DNA of 35,700 nt, taken from a virus. Made by a program: the position numbers and the translations under genes. Shown one piece after another: positions 16,119 to 21,603 of this stretch. The notes under the pieces were generated by a model. It was not told where the DNA came from. It ran no database searches and was given only the letters and a program-made list of their open reading frames with translations. The DNA is taken from IMG/VR virus record IMGVR_UViG_3300048034_000036, positions 1 to 35,700 of that record. The stretch is one strand, 5' to 3'. The number at the start of each line of letters is the position of its first letter. Within the stretch, counting starts at the first letter, position 1.

Positions 16119-16510
16119 TTGACAAGCTGATAGCGCCGGTCACTGGCCTCTTAGACAAGTTCATTCCTGATGCTGACGAAAAGGCAAAGCTCGCGCACGA
16201 GATTGCCACCATGTCATCTAAACACGCGCAAAGCTTGGCCCTCGCTCAGATACAAGTCAACGCAGCAGAAGCAGCAAGTGGATCAGCTTTTAAAGGCGGC
16301 TGGCGTCCTTTCATTGGTTGGATCTGTGGGCTTGCTTTTGGTTGGCATTTTATTGGTCAGCCTGTTGCCCTTTTTGTCGTTGCGCTGACCGGCACACAAA
16401 TCCCGCCATTGCCAGAGTTTGATATGGGAACGCTTTTGACTGTTCTTGGCGGCATGTTAGGAATTGGTGGTCTTAGGACATATGAGAAGCAGAAAGGCTT
16501 AACCAAATGA
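16115..16510 (+). CDS. Holin of GTA 3-TM type
   Basis: This 131-residue protein matches the holin family of gene-transfer-agent release. It has a helical N-terminus (MIDKLIAPVTGLLDKFIPDA), a helix rich in Ala/Gln/Glu, and the hallmark segment GGWRPFIGWICGLAFGWHF. A second membrane stretch (QPVALFVVALTG) and a third (LLTVLGGMLGIGGLRTYEK) follow. It should permeabilise the inner membrane and release the amidase encoded next. It overlaps both neighbours through ATGA junctions, so the cassette is translated together. Confidence 0.85.
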   Translation: MIDKLIAPVTGLLDKFIPDADEKAKLAHEIATMSSKHAQSLALAQIQVNAAEAASGSAFKGGWRPFIGWICGLAFGWHFIGQPVALFVVALTGTQIPPLPEFDMGTLLTVLGGMLGIGGLRTYEKQKGLTK

Positions 16511-16935
16511 GAAAGATTAACGAGATTATAATTCACTGCACGGCAACAAATCCAAACTGGTATGCTGATAGATCCGTTGAAGATGTGGTGAAAGAAATTA
16601 GACGGTGGCACGTTGAAGAGCGTAACTGGTCTGACATTGGCTACCATGCAATCATTCACCGTGATGGTTCTGTGGGGTATGGTAGGCCCGTAGAGCGCTC
16701 TGGGGCGCACTGTAGGGGCCGAAACAAGTCATCCATAGGGGTAAGCCTAGTGGGTGGCCGTGGTGGCTGCGCTGACGATGATTTTCTGGATAACTTTACG
16801 CCAGAGCAAGAAACAGCTTTGCGTGAATTAATTGTAGAATATAGCAGCAAGTTTCCCAGCATCAAAGAAATATCTGGGCATAATTCCTATGCAAGAAAAG
16901 CTTGCCCTTGCTTCGCTGTTAAGGATTGGTCATAA
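16507..16935 (+). CDS. N-acetylmuramoyl-L-alanine amidase (T7 lysozyme-like endolysin)
   Basis: This 142-residue protein is close to T7 lysozyme (151 residues) in length and architecture. The zinc ligands are visible as H10 (IIHCTA), H125 (SGHNSY) and C133 (KACPCF). The catalytic helpers Y46 (GYHAIIHRDG) and K131 are also present. The enzyme cleaves the amide between muramic acid and the peptide stem of peptidoglycan. No signal peptide is seen, so release depends on the holins directly upstream. The last plus-strand gene before the convergent minus-strand block. Confidence 0.93.
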   Translation: MRKINEIIIHCTATNPNWYADRSVEDVVKEIRRWHVEERNWSDIGYHAIIHRDGSVGYGRPVERSGAHCRGRNKSSIGVSLVGGRGGCADDDFLDNFTPEQETALRELIVEYSSKFPSIKEISGHNSYARKACPCFAVKDWS

Positions 16936-17060
16936 ACAAAAGTCGGGGCTGGCTCATAGGAAACTGTGACAGGGTTGTGATGAACTTGCTGGCCCCACGA
17001 AAAAACCCCGCCACTACACAAGGAGAAGATAGTGACGGGGGAGAAGGTTTGACCCTTCAT
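16936..17060. other. Intergenic gap between convergent blocks
   Basis: This gap separates the endolysin from the leftmost minus-strand gene. It holds the minus-strand terminator described separately. It also has a weaker long hairpin: GGGGCTGGC near 16945 can pair with GCTGGCCCC near 16988 in RNA with two G-U pairs, and no T-run follows. No credible reading frame is seen. Confidence 0.6.
17000..17040 (-). terminator. Rho-independent terminator of the minus-strand block
   Basis: Bases 17006-17016 pair with 17030-17040 (11 pairs). Read on the minus strand the helix is complete with one G-U pair and is followed by six U. On the plus strand the same position is a C-A mismatch. The orientation is therefore clear: it ends the minus-strand transcript. 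Confidence 0.85.
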
Positions 17061-17369
17061 CTATGCCGCGTGGGAGGACGCAGCATTCTGAGCTAATCGC
17101 CGTTTTCGCCGGTACTGATTGACAATGTTACGGCTGCAATTCAATTCTGCCACAATTTGGTCTGTGGTCATACCTTTTTCTAAGCGCTCATTAATCTTGG
17201 TCTTAAAGCCATTTGGCCTTCCCATACGCCCGCCTTGTTTTTGTTTTTTTTCGTATTCCTCAACCTTGCCCCAGCTTGGGTTGTTTCCCCAGCTTTCCTT
17301 GCTTTTAACGTAATTCATATCTGCTTTTGCCATCTCTCTCATTCTGGCGGCTAACACGGTTTCATCCAT
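17061..17369 (-). CDS. Small HTH-type putative DNA-binding protein
   Basis: This 102-residue basic protein has a likely helix-turn-helix at residues about 64-90 (EKGMTTDQIVAELNCSRNIV followed by a basic run). The pattern resembles the 'recogniser of codon-like site' type of resolvase or terminase-small HTHs. The N-terminal half is charged and helical (AARMREMAKADMNYVKS) and contains GRMGRPNG, an AT-hook-like or linker motif. It is last in the minus-strand operon, just before the terminator, overlapping the gene upstream by 8 bases. Probably a regulator or DNA-binding accessory protein. Confidence 0.6.
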   Translation of the reverse strand: MDETVLAARMREMAKADMNYVKSKESWGNNPSWGKVEEYEKKQKQGGRMGRPNGFKTKINERLEKGMTTDQIVAELNCSRNIVNQYRRKRRLAQNAASSHAA

Positions 17370-17550
17370 GAATGTTCTTTCCTTCTTTTTGTAGTGATAA
17401 GATAAATGATTTTAATTCTGATCTGGCGCGTTCCAAGTCTTGTTTGACGTTGGGGTGCGGATCTAGCCTAAAGCTTTCATCTTGCAAACGATCTACTTGA
17501 CCCCGCAGAAACCGCAAATGTGCGTGATCGGCTGATGTAAGGCTCTGCAT
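17362..17550 (-). CDS. Small coiled-coil-like protein
   Basis: This 62-residue hydrophilic protein (HLRFLRGQVDRLQDESFRLD, then QDLERARSELKSFILSLQK) is predicted to be almost wholly helical. The ATG is preceded by a long purine run (AAAAGGGGGG). Its start lies within the end of the upstream gene (about 74 bases overlap), which is large but supported by the binding site. No family recognised. Confidence 0.55.
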   Translation of the reverse strand: MQSLTSADHAHLRFLRGQVDRLQDESFRLDPHPNVKQDLERARSELKSFILSLQKEGKNIHG

Positions 17551-17737
17551 TAATGTACCCCCCCTTTTGGCTGCGTTTAAAATTGATCTGCCAATAGTGG
17601 CAAAATCTCACAAGGCTCTTAGCATCCCATTCGAGAATATCTGAAGCCTCTGAATAAGTGTAATCATCAGCAAGTGATTTGACCAAAGCAATCTTTTCTT
17701 GCTGGTGACGGTTGCGGATTTCTGCCCAAGTTTCCAA
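17477..17737 (-). CDS. Small protein with TTG start, HTH-like core
   Basis: The best start is TTG at 17737, seven bases after AGGAG; longer versions would run far into the upstream gene. The 86-residue product begins METWAEIRNRHQQEKIALVK and continues ADDYTYSEASDILEWDAKSL, which resembles a small helix-turn-helix where 'TYSEASDILEWDAKSL' would be the turn and recognition helix. The C-terminal third is basic and Ser/Arg-rich and overlaps the next gene. Function unknown, possibly a DNA-binding regulator. Confidence 0.55.
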   Translation of the reverse strand: METWAEIRNRHQQEKIALVKSLADDYTYSEASDILEWDAKSLVRFCHYWQINFKRSQKGGYINAEPYISRSRTFAVSAGSSRSFAR

Positions 17738-17741
17738 TTTA

Positions 17742-17930
17742 CTACTCCTGTTCTGGCCGTGGCCTTGGTTTGATGTTTGGGATAGTGCGGCGGTAATCTG
17801 CTTCACCGCCCATTTCTACGCACTGAGGCAGAAAGATCCGCTCAAGATCATAATACTCAGAAAACGCCTTGCATTCGTCTGGTGATGAGAAAATGACAAA
17901 CGCCATAAAAACTGGTTCAGATAAATTCAT
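17742..17930 (-). CDS. Hypothetical protein, 62 residues
   Basis: Preceded by GAAGAG, it encodes a small protein beginning MNLSEPVFMAFVIFSSPDEC. It continues with KAFSEYYDLERIFLPQCVEM, an alternating strand-helix pattern like a ferredoxin-like half-domain, and a Pro/Arg-rich end (IKPRPRPEQE). Its stop lies within the binding site region of the next gene, indicating coupling. Not recognised. Confidence 0.55.
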   Translation of the reverse strand: MNLSEPVFMAFVIFSSPDECKAFSEYYDLERIFLPQCVEMGGEADYRRTIPNIKPRPRPEQE

Positions 17931-17945
17931 AATCTCTTCACTTTT

Positions 17946-18320
17946 CTAATTATAATTCCAATAAACATCAGCATTTTCTTCGCCTTCTAAAACCCTAACT
18001 ATAGAATGCTTTGCTTCAATAAACTCGCATTTATAAATTGGCGGCGTTTCTAGTTTTGGCTGTTTATGAATGGTTTTGTTGTATTTTGGCTTAAAAAAAT
18101 CAATCAAAGTGCGCTCATGTTCATTTACGTCGTAATACTGGTCAGTAAAAATCTCTTGACAGTAAACTTTTTTAACCTCTGAAAACCAATGCTTTGATCC
18201 TTTGTGTTGAGCAACGCGTTGATGAATATCTTTGGTTCTGCCGATATATAAATATTCATCTTCATCGTTCATGAAGCAGTAAACATAATATGGCCCGCTA
18301 TAGCCTATGATATATGACAT
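17946..18320 (-). CDS. GIY-YIG family endonuclease
   Basis: From ATG 18320 the product has 124 residues. The GIY-YIG signature is seen as Y12-V-Y14 and Y25-I-G27. R35 (IHQRVAQH), the metal-binding E69 (NEHERTLI) and N81 (PKYNKT) fit the family's active site. Such nucleases nick or cut DNA; free-standing phage versions may act in homing, repair or host DNA degradation. An in-frame GTG three codons upstream is possible, but the ATG overlaps the stop of the small membrane peptide upstream (TGATG), which favours it. No separate DNA-binding domain is obvious. Confidence 0.82.
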   Translation of the reverse strand: MSYIIGYSGPYYVYCFMNDEDEYLYIGRTKDIHQRVAQHKGSKHWFSEVKKVYCQEIFTDQYYDVNEHERTLIDFFKPKYNKTIHKQPKLETPPIYKCEFIEAKHSIVRVLEGEENADVYWNYN

Positions 18321-18412
18321 CACATCCACCCCATGCTAACGCCAAAGATCCAGCCTAACACCACCGCAGCAATCGCCGCAGTGATGATGATGTCTTGTAC
18401 CCAATTAGTCAT
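18320..18412 (-). CDS. 30-residue membrane peptide
   Basis: This short frame starts at ATG 18412 behind GGAG with six bases between. It encodes MTNWVQDIIITAAIAAVVLG followed by WIFGVSMGWM. Nearly the whole length is one membrane helix. Its start overlaps the end of the zinc-finger gene upstream, and its stop TGA shares a base with the GIY-YIG start. Tight coupling on both sides makes it a real gene. The function is unknown; small phage membrane peptides often modulate host envelope processes. Confidence 0.6.
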   Translation of the reverse strand: MTNWVQDIIITAAIAAVVLGWIFGVSMGWM

Positions 18413-18671
18413 TTATAACTCCATAGCTGCGCCATAGCTGGTTGCGCGTTGGAGTGTGCTTGATGCTTTGCACGATCTTGATGATCTCATCTAACGTGCC
18501 ATAGAGCGAAGCAGATTTAAGCTGCGCGTTGAGCATATCAACTTCAGCATCGGTTGGGCCTGTGTTGCAGTCACAAGCCTCTGTTATGGTCACACTGTCA
18601 TCAAACGAGTTGTGCTGGTGTGAGTAGCTGATAAGGCCCGTGCCTTTACATTGTTTGCAATTGTAGCTCAT
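18405..18671 (-). CDS. Small zinc-ribbon protein (DnaJ-like CxxCxGxG)
   Basis: Start at ATG 18671 behind AAGGAG; the upstream in-frame ATG at 18704 is placed in the promoter-leader region. The 88-residue product has a DnaJ-type half zinc finger: C5-x2-C8 with KGTG, then C33-x-C35 (EACDCNTG). The remainder is helical (DAEVDMLNAQLKSASLYGTL). Zinc-binding protein or protein-nucleic acid contact is likely; the precise role is unknown. First gene of a new minus-strand transcription unit, with a promoter and the terminator of the previous unit directly upstream. Confidence 0.7.
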   Translation of the reverse strand: MSYNCKQCKGTGLISYSHQHNSFDDSVTITEACDCNTGPTDAEVDMLNAQLKSASLYGTLDEIIKIVQSIKHTPTRNQLWRSYGVIND

Positions 18672-18699
18672 GGTGTTCTCCTTGTTGACCATGTTTGGC

Positions 18700-18727
18700 A
18701 TCATACACGTTACAGCCTACGCATCAA
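18700..18727 (-). promoter_or_regulatory. Minus-strand promoter upstream of the zinc-ribbon gene
   Basis: Read on the minus strand: TTGATG (18722-18727), 16 bases, TATGAT (18700-18705). The spacer begins with CGTAGGC, shared with two other minus-strand promoters. The leader ends in CAACAAGGAGAAC, also shared. It lies immediately after a terminator. Confidence 0.6.
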
Positions 18728-18728
18728 G

Positions 18729-18770
18729 AAAAAAAGTTTGCTAAAAACCATTTTAGGTAAATAGCAAACT
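18729..18770 (-). terminator. Rho-independent terminator after gene 18793-19068
   Basis: On the minus strand AGTTTGCTA pairs with TAGCAAACT (18762-18770 with 18735-18743), nine perfect pairs, followed by seven U. It ends the unit that contains genes 19114-19446 and 18793-19068 before the next promoter starts. Confidence 0.85.
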
Positions 18771-18792
18771 CTTGGGTATAGACTGCTGTCAG

Positions 18793-19068
18793 TTATTGCC
18801 TTGCCAGTCGCACATCACCATCAGGGCCGTAGCTCATTTTGAATTTTAAAGGTGCATCTGGAAAGCTGTCTAAAGGATTGCCACCCATCATATCAGAAAG
18901 CCAATCAATGCAGCGATCCCACTGCGCTGGGCGATCAGTTAAGCTGATGTCGAACCCGCCAGCATCAATTACACTTTCCAGATAAATGGCTTTGTCTGCC
19001 TCAATAGCATACTGGTCTTTGACTGACTGCGTTGCTAGTTCTTGAATGGCTGCTTTAGTGATTTTCAT
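18793..19068 (-). CDS. Hypothetical protein, 91 residues
   Basis: ATG behind AGGAGAACGCT. The product is acidic and soluble: MKITKAAIQELATQSVKDQY, then AIYLESVIDAGGFDI, then WDRCIDWLSDMMGG and a beta-like end (FKMSYGPDGDVRLA). No known motif. It is co-transcribed with the gene on its upstream side, from which it is separated by a 16-base UACG hairpin, and is followed by a strong terminator. Confidence 0.6.
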   Translation of the reverse strand: MKITKAAIQELATQSVKDQYAIEADKAIYLESVIDAGGFDISLTDRPAQWDRCIDWLSDMMGGNPLDSFPDAPLKFKMSYGPDGDVRLARQ

Positions 19069-19091
19069 AGCGTTCTCCTGTCGCTGTAGTG

Positions 19092-19107
19092 GGGGGCCGT
19101 AGCCCCC
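19092..19107 (-). other. Intercistronic UACG hairpin 1
   Basis: GGGGGC-TACG-GCCCCC on the minus strand: six G-C pairs closed by a C(UACG)G loop, the UNCG class known for unusual stability. It sits between the stop of 19114-19446 and the binding site of 18793-19068. No U-run follows, so it is more likely a stability or processing element than a terminator. Confidence 0.7.
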
Positions 19108-19113
19108 TGATTA

Positions 19114-19446
19114 TCAAACCAAGTAGTTTGGGCCTGTCCATTGAATTTTATAGTCATTGAAAATATTGCCACGCGCTTTATTGCGGGCTGGTGCTGACCA
19201 ACCAGCAGCCTTGAGAATGTCACCGGCTTGAAACTTGGCGTCATCTGCCTTCATCACAAAACCCCAGACCATTTCTTGATTGCGGGTTTTAGTAGTGATT
19301 TTGATATACTTTGGGCCAACCTTATAAGACAGGTTATCTTCAAACTCAGCGATCATGCGGCTCTTGATGTCATCTAGTTTGTCACCATGCCATTTTCTGT
19401 AATCAGATTTGATTGCGGCCATTAAGTTGTTCATTGCGTTTTCCAT
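19114..19446 (-). CDS. Conserved-looking phage protein, 110 residues
   Basis: ATG behind AAGGAG. The sequence pattern (DYRKWHGDKLDDIKSRMIAE, then VGPKYIKITT, then VWGFVMKADDAKFQAGDILK) and the end ARGNIFND...WTGPNYL match a small protein that recurs in marine phage early regions. It looks like a mixed alpha/beta domain. The Trp-rich strands and basic end would suit nucleic-acid binding, but no role is known to me. It is first in its transcription unit. Confidence 0.65.
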   Translation of the reverse strand: MENAMNNLMAAIKSDYRKWHGDKLDDIKSRMIAEFEDNLSYKVGPKYIKITTKTRNQEMVWGFVMKADDAKFQAGDILKAAGWSAPARNKARGNIFNDYKIQWTGPNYLV

Positions 19447-19475
19447 TAGGTCATCTCCTTGTTGCCTATAAATCG

Positions 19476-19504
19476 AATATGGGGGATTGCGGGCTACATT
19501 GCAA
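19476..19504 (-). promoter_or_regulatory. Weak minus-strand promoter upstream of 19114-19446
   Basis: TTGCAA (19499-19504), 17 bases, CATATT (19476-19481). The -10 is poor, but the spacer starts TGTAGCCC and the leader ends GCAACAAGGAG. Both features are shared with the promoters near 18710 and 20335. Confidence 0.4.
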
Positions 19505-19515
19505 CCCCTAAAGAT

Positions 19516-19536
19516 AAAAAAAGGGGCCGTAGCCCC
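19516..19536 (-). terminator. UACG hairpin 2 with U-run: terminator
   Basis: GGGGC-TACG-GCCCC on the minus strand (19523-19536), followed by seven U (19516-19522). This is a textbook rho-independent terminator, with a C(UACG)G loop, behind gene 19546-19953. Confidence 0.88.
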
Positions 19537-19545
19537 AATTTATTT

Positions 19546-19953
19546 TTAATGATTGATTGCGTGAACCCAGATGCCGTAGACCATCTTGTTGGAGCTATCA
19601 AAAGTATCGTGAGGAATTCCCTCAATGACAGCGCAGTAGTGGCCCGCCATGCGAGCGATGCAGACGCCCTCTGTGTCAGAGGCTTTGGCTTTACGCCCAT
19701 CAAACTTGGGAGCCGCCTTCCAAAACCAGCCATGCTTATTCAGCACTTTTTCATAGACGGTTTTTTTCAGCCCGTTGCGAGCAGACTTTTTGCCACCCGC
19801 GTCTTTGTTAGCTTGCGCGAGTTCGCGGTAGCAATCCTCATAAGAGAGGTCTAAAGCGATTGCCATAGCGCGAACACCACAGTCGCCAGCGGAGCCTTTT
19901 CGGCCAGAAGCGGAGCGCCCGCCATCGGTGTAAGTGAAGTTTGAGTTTGTCAT
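19546..19953 (-). CDS. Putative cysteine-peptidase-fold protein
   Basis: This 135-residue protein has GDCGVRAMAIALDLSYEDCY at residues 23-42 and a later GHYCAVIEGIPHDTFDS (104-120). A Cys at the start of an Ala-rich helix, then a His on a strand, then Asp/Asn (C25, H105, D116 or D119) is the order in C39/papain-like folds. The same pattern occurs in small phage proteins of unknown role. The N-terminus is Gly/Ser-rich. If active it could process a protein; if inactive it may bind peptides. The ATG is preceded by GGAGGG, with a hairpin further upstream. Confidence 0.6.
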   Translation of the reverse strand: MTNSNFTYTDGGRSASGRKGSAGDCGVRAMAIALDLSYEDCYRELAQANKDAGGKKSARNGLKKTVYEKVLNKHGWFWKAAPKFDGRKAKASDTEGVCIARMAGHYCAVIEGIPHDTFDSSNKMVYGIWVHAINH

Positions 19954-19973
19954 GTTGCCCTCCAGAGCGTTGC

Positions 19974-19987
19974 GGGGCCGTAGCCCC
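19974..19987 (-). other. Intercistronic UACG hairpin 3
   Basis: GGGGC-TACG-GCCCC on the minus strand between the stop of gene 19994-20290 and the GGAGGG of gene 19546-19953. It has the same loop and closing pair as hairpins at 19092 and 19523, and no U-run. Confidence 0.7.
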
Positions 19988-19993
19988 TGTTGA

Positions 19994-20290
19994 TTAAAGT
20001 GTCATAGACGCGACTTGAGCCGCTACGATAAATGGGTTTTCGCCTTGGCGCTCAATGCCGTTGTTCTCGCACCAAAACCCGCCTTCGCAGTCATTTTTGA
20101 CAGTAAACAATGGGCAATCCCAATCGTCTGCATGTACAACGTAATCTGTGATTTTTTCGCCATTAAAATTATACTCGCGGGCTTCAAGCTCAAAGTTGTA
20201 ACCGTGAAATTCAAAGCAATTGTTTTTAACAAAAATAGTTGCTTCTTCGCCTGACCAGTTTTCTTTGTTGAAAGTGTACATGCCGTTCAT
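19994..20290 (-). CDS. Hypothetical protein, 98 residues
   Basis: ATG behind AAGGAG. The protein is rich in Asn, Glu, Phe, Trp and Tyr (MYTFNKENWSGEEATIFVKN, then FEFHGYNFELEAREYNF), suggesting a small beta-sandwich. Two Cys-containing strands follow (DDWDCPLFTVKNDCEGGFWC) and a helical end. No family recognised. First gene of its minus-strand transcription unit and divergent from the RusA gene. Confidence 0.6.
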   Translation of the reverse strand: MNGMYTFNKENWSGEEATIFVKNNCFEFHGYNFELEAREYNFNGEKITDYVVHADDWDCPLFTVKNDCEGGFWCENNGIERQGENPFIVAAQVASMTL

Positions 20291-20318
20291 TTGGGTTCTC
20301 CTTGTTGTCTATACATGA

Positions 20319-20347
20319 TAGATAGTAGCTTATGGCCTACAGTTCAA
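20319..20347 (-). promoter_or_regulatory. Minus-strand promoter upstream of 19994-20290
   Basis: TTGAAC (20342-20347), 17 bases, TATCTA (20319-20324). The spacer starts TGTAGGCC and the leader reads GACAACAAGGAGAAC, both shared with two other units further left. It overlaps the region of the divergent RusA promoter. Confidence 0.5.
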
Positions 20348-20353
20348 GGGGGG

Positions 20354-20381
20354 TAGACAAATAAATTAAAAAAAATATTAT
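20354..20381 (+). promoter_or_regulatory. Promoter of the RusA gene, likely leaderless
   Basis: TAGACA (20354-20359), 16 bases of AT-rich spacer, TATTAT (20376-20381): each box differs from consensus at one position. The ATG at 20388 begins six bases after the -10 box, so transcripts would start at or next to the start codon. No Shine-Dalgarno is present. Confidence 0.55.
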
Positions 20382-20387
20382 CCAGCT

Positions 20388-20813
20388 ATGAATAAAGTTG
20401 AGATCCAAGTGTCAGGACAGCCCCAAGGAAAGGGTAGGCCACGCTTTACGCGCACTGGTCACACCTACACCCCGCCCAAGACAAAAGAGTATGAGGCTCG
20501 TATTCAAGCAGCAGCATGGTCAGCTATGAAACAGCATGGCCTAGAGCCGACAGACAGGCCCGTACACGTTGATCTGGTGGCCTTCATGGACATACCTAAG
20601 TCATGGCCCAAGATGAAGCGCCTAGAAGCCGAATATGGAGCCATACGCCATATGAGCAAGCCTGATTTGGATAACATTGTTAAGGCTGCGCTTGACGGGA
20701 TTGTTGGGAAGGTAGTGCTGGATGACAAACAGGTTCACAGCATCAGAGCCAGAAAAGTGTATTGTCATCCTGAGCGCGGGCCAGTTCTCTATATTTCGGT
20801 TGAGTGGGAGTAA
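20388..20813 (+). CDS. rusA: RusA-type Holliday junction resolvase
   Basis: This 141-residue protein carries the RusA signature: N-terminal QPQGKGRPRFTRTG and the metal-binding motif SKPDLDNIVKAALDGI with D93 and D95, followed by D112/D113 (VLDDKQV). The C-terminal strand VLYISVEW is also typical. RusA homodimers cut four-way junctions in symmetric pairs and would resolve recombination intermediates or branched DNA before packaging. It is encoded on the plus strand inside an otherwise minus-strand block. Its 3' end overlaps the convergent HNH gene by 25 bases. Confidence 0.93.
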   Translation: MNKVEIQVSGQPQGKGRPRFTRTGHTYTPPKTKEYEARIQAAAWSAMKQHGLEPTDRPVHVDLVAFMDIPKSWPKMKRLEAEYGAIRHMSKPDLDNIVKAALDGIVGKVVLDDKQVHSIRARKVYCHPERGPVLYISVEWE

Positions 20814-21115
20814 CTGTAATCTGGCCCATAAGTTTCGCGCCAAAGTTTCGGTTCACGATGCAGCGCGATTTTGGATGTGTCAAAAAGACCCTGATGATGT
20901 CCTTCACATAAAGGGATACAACTTGTATCTGGGCGCTTCTCAGTGCCGTGACGATCATGGATCGGGTGATGGGCTTGGGTAGCGCTTTTCTGCACTTCCC
21001 CAAACCTCTCACAGACACAGCACGGCTGTTCTCTTACCCATCGCAAAAACTTTACGCTTTTTTTGTCTTTAGGCTTTTTTAGGCCCAACGGTGGTTTGTT
21101 CGCAAGATTTGCCAT
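20789..21115 (-). CDS. HNH-type nuclease-like protein (DUF968/Ref-like)
   Basis: This 108-residue protein has a zinc-knuckle start (REQPCCVCERFGE, C32/C33/C35), then TQAHHPIHD (H49, H50) and IPLCEGHHQGLFD (C70, H73, H74). This order is typical of short HNH proteins related to DUF968 and the RecA-dependent nuclease Ref of P1. The basic N-terminus (LGLKKPKDKKSVKF) may bind DNA. It probably nicks or cuts recombination intermediates. It overlaps the RusA 3' end and follows the gene upstream by five bases. Confidence 0.75.
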   Translation of the reverse strand: MANLANKPPLGLKKPKDKKSVKFLRWVREQPCCVCERFGEVQKSATQAHHPIHDRHGTEKRPDTSCIPLCEGHHQGLFDTSKIALHREPKLWRETYGPDYSYSHSTEI

Positions 21116-21120
21116 TCTTC

Positions 21121-21603
21121 TTATCTCAATATTGGTAGTTTAGTTATATCAAACACATAGCTGATTTTTGCGTTTCCTTGCATGTCATTCTTCCTATGCT
21201 GATATTCGTGTTTGTGCATATCCCCATCTTTGAGCATTTTTCGGAAGTGGCTTATCGTGCCGAAATGTATTGCTTGATATGCAGTGAAGCTTACATCAAA
21301 AACGATTACGATGTTCGGGTAAAGTTGAGCATATCTGCGCAAGTCTTTTTGATTGATTGAGACTGCGTGGTTTGGGTCAATGCTAAACTTATCTTGTGCA
21401 TATATCCAAGGAGTGCGGATTGTCTTTAAGTCGCAAGGCATGTTGATACGCATATCAAAGGTGTATTTGTCTAATGCCTTTTCTGGGTTCATGCTTAACA
21501 CAGTATCCTTGAAGATGTGCGCATTTATAAATTCCACTTCCTGCTCCTCGCCAAGTGCGCACCAACTAAGCTTGTCCTCGTTATCTAGCGGCGAGTGGGT
21601 CAT
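21121..21603 (-). CDS. Putative PD-(D/E)XK nuclease
   Basis: This 160-residue protein has a helix with acidic residues (CALGEEQEVEFINAHIF, E20/E22/E24), a strand with D50 (YTFDMRI), a strand with D58-L-K60 (MPCDLKTIRTP), and a following helix with INQKDLRRYAQ. The order matches the PD-(D/E)XK core. VIVFDVSF gives a further core strand. Phage enzymes of this class include exonucleases that pair with annealing proteins, fitting the ERF-like gene upstream. Assignment is by motif only. It overlaps the next gene's end by about 23 bases. Confidence 0.5.
   Translation of the reverse strand: MTHSPLDNEDKLSWCALGEEQEVEFINAHIFKDTVLSMNPEKALDKYTFDMRINMPCDLKTIRTPWIYAQDKFSIDPNHAVSINQKDLRRYAQLYPNIVIVFDVSFTAYQAIHFGTISHFRKMLKDGDMHKHEYQHRKNDMQGNAKISYVFDITKLPILR

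Noticed and set aside
16945-16997. Long hairpin behind the endolysin as plus-strand terminator
   Set aside because: Nine pairs with two G-U and a loop of about 34 bases, but no T-run follows; kept only as a note in the gap entry.
19459-19854. 131-residue plus-strand frame opposite the cysteine-peptidase-like gene
   Set aside because: The minus-strand frame has a binding site, a terminator and a recognisable pattern; this one overlaps the terminator and has none.
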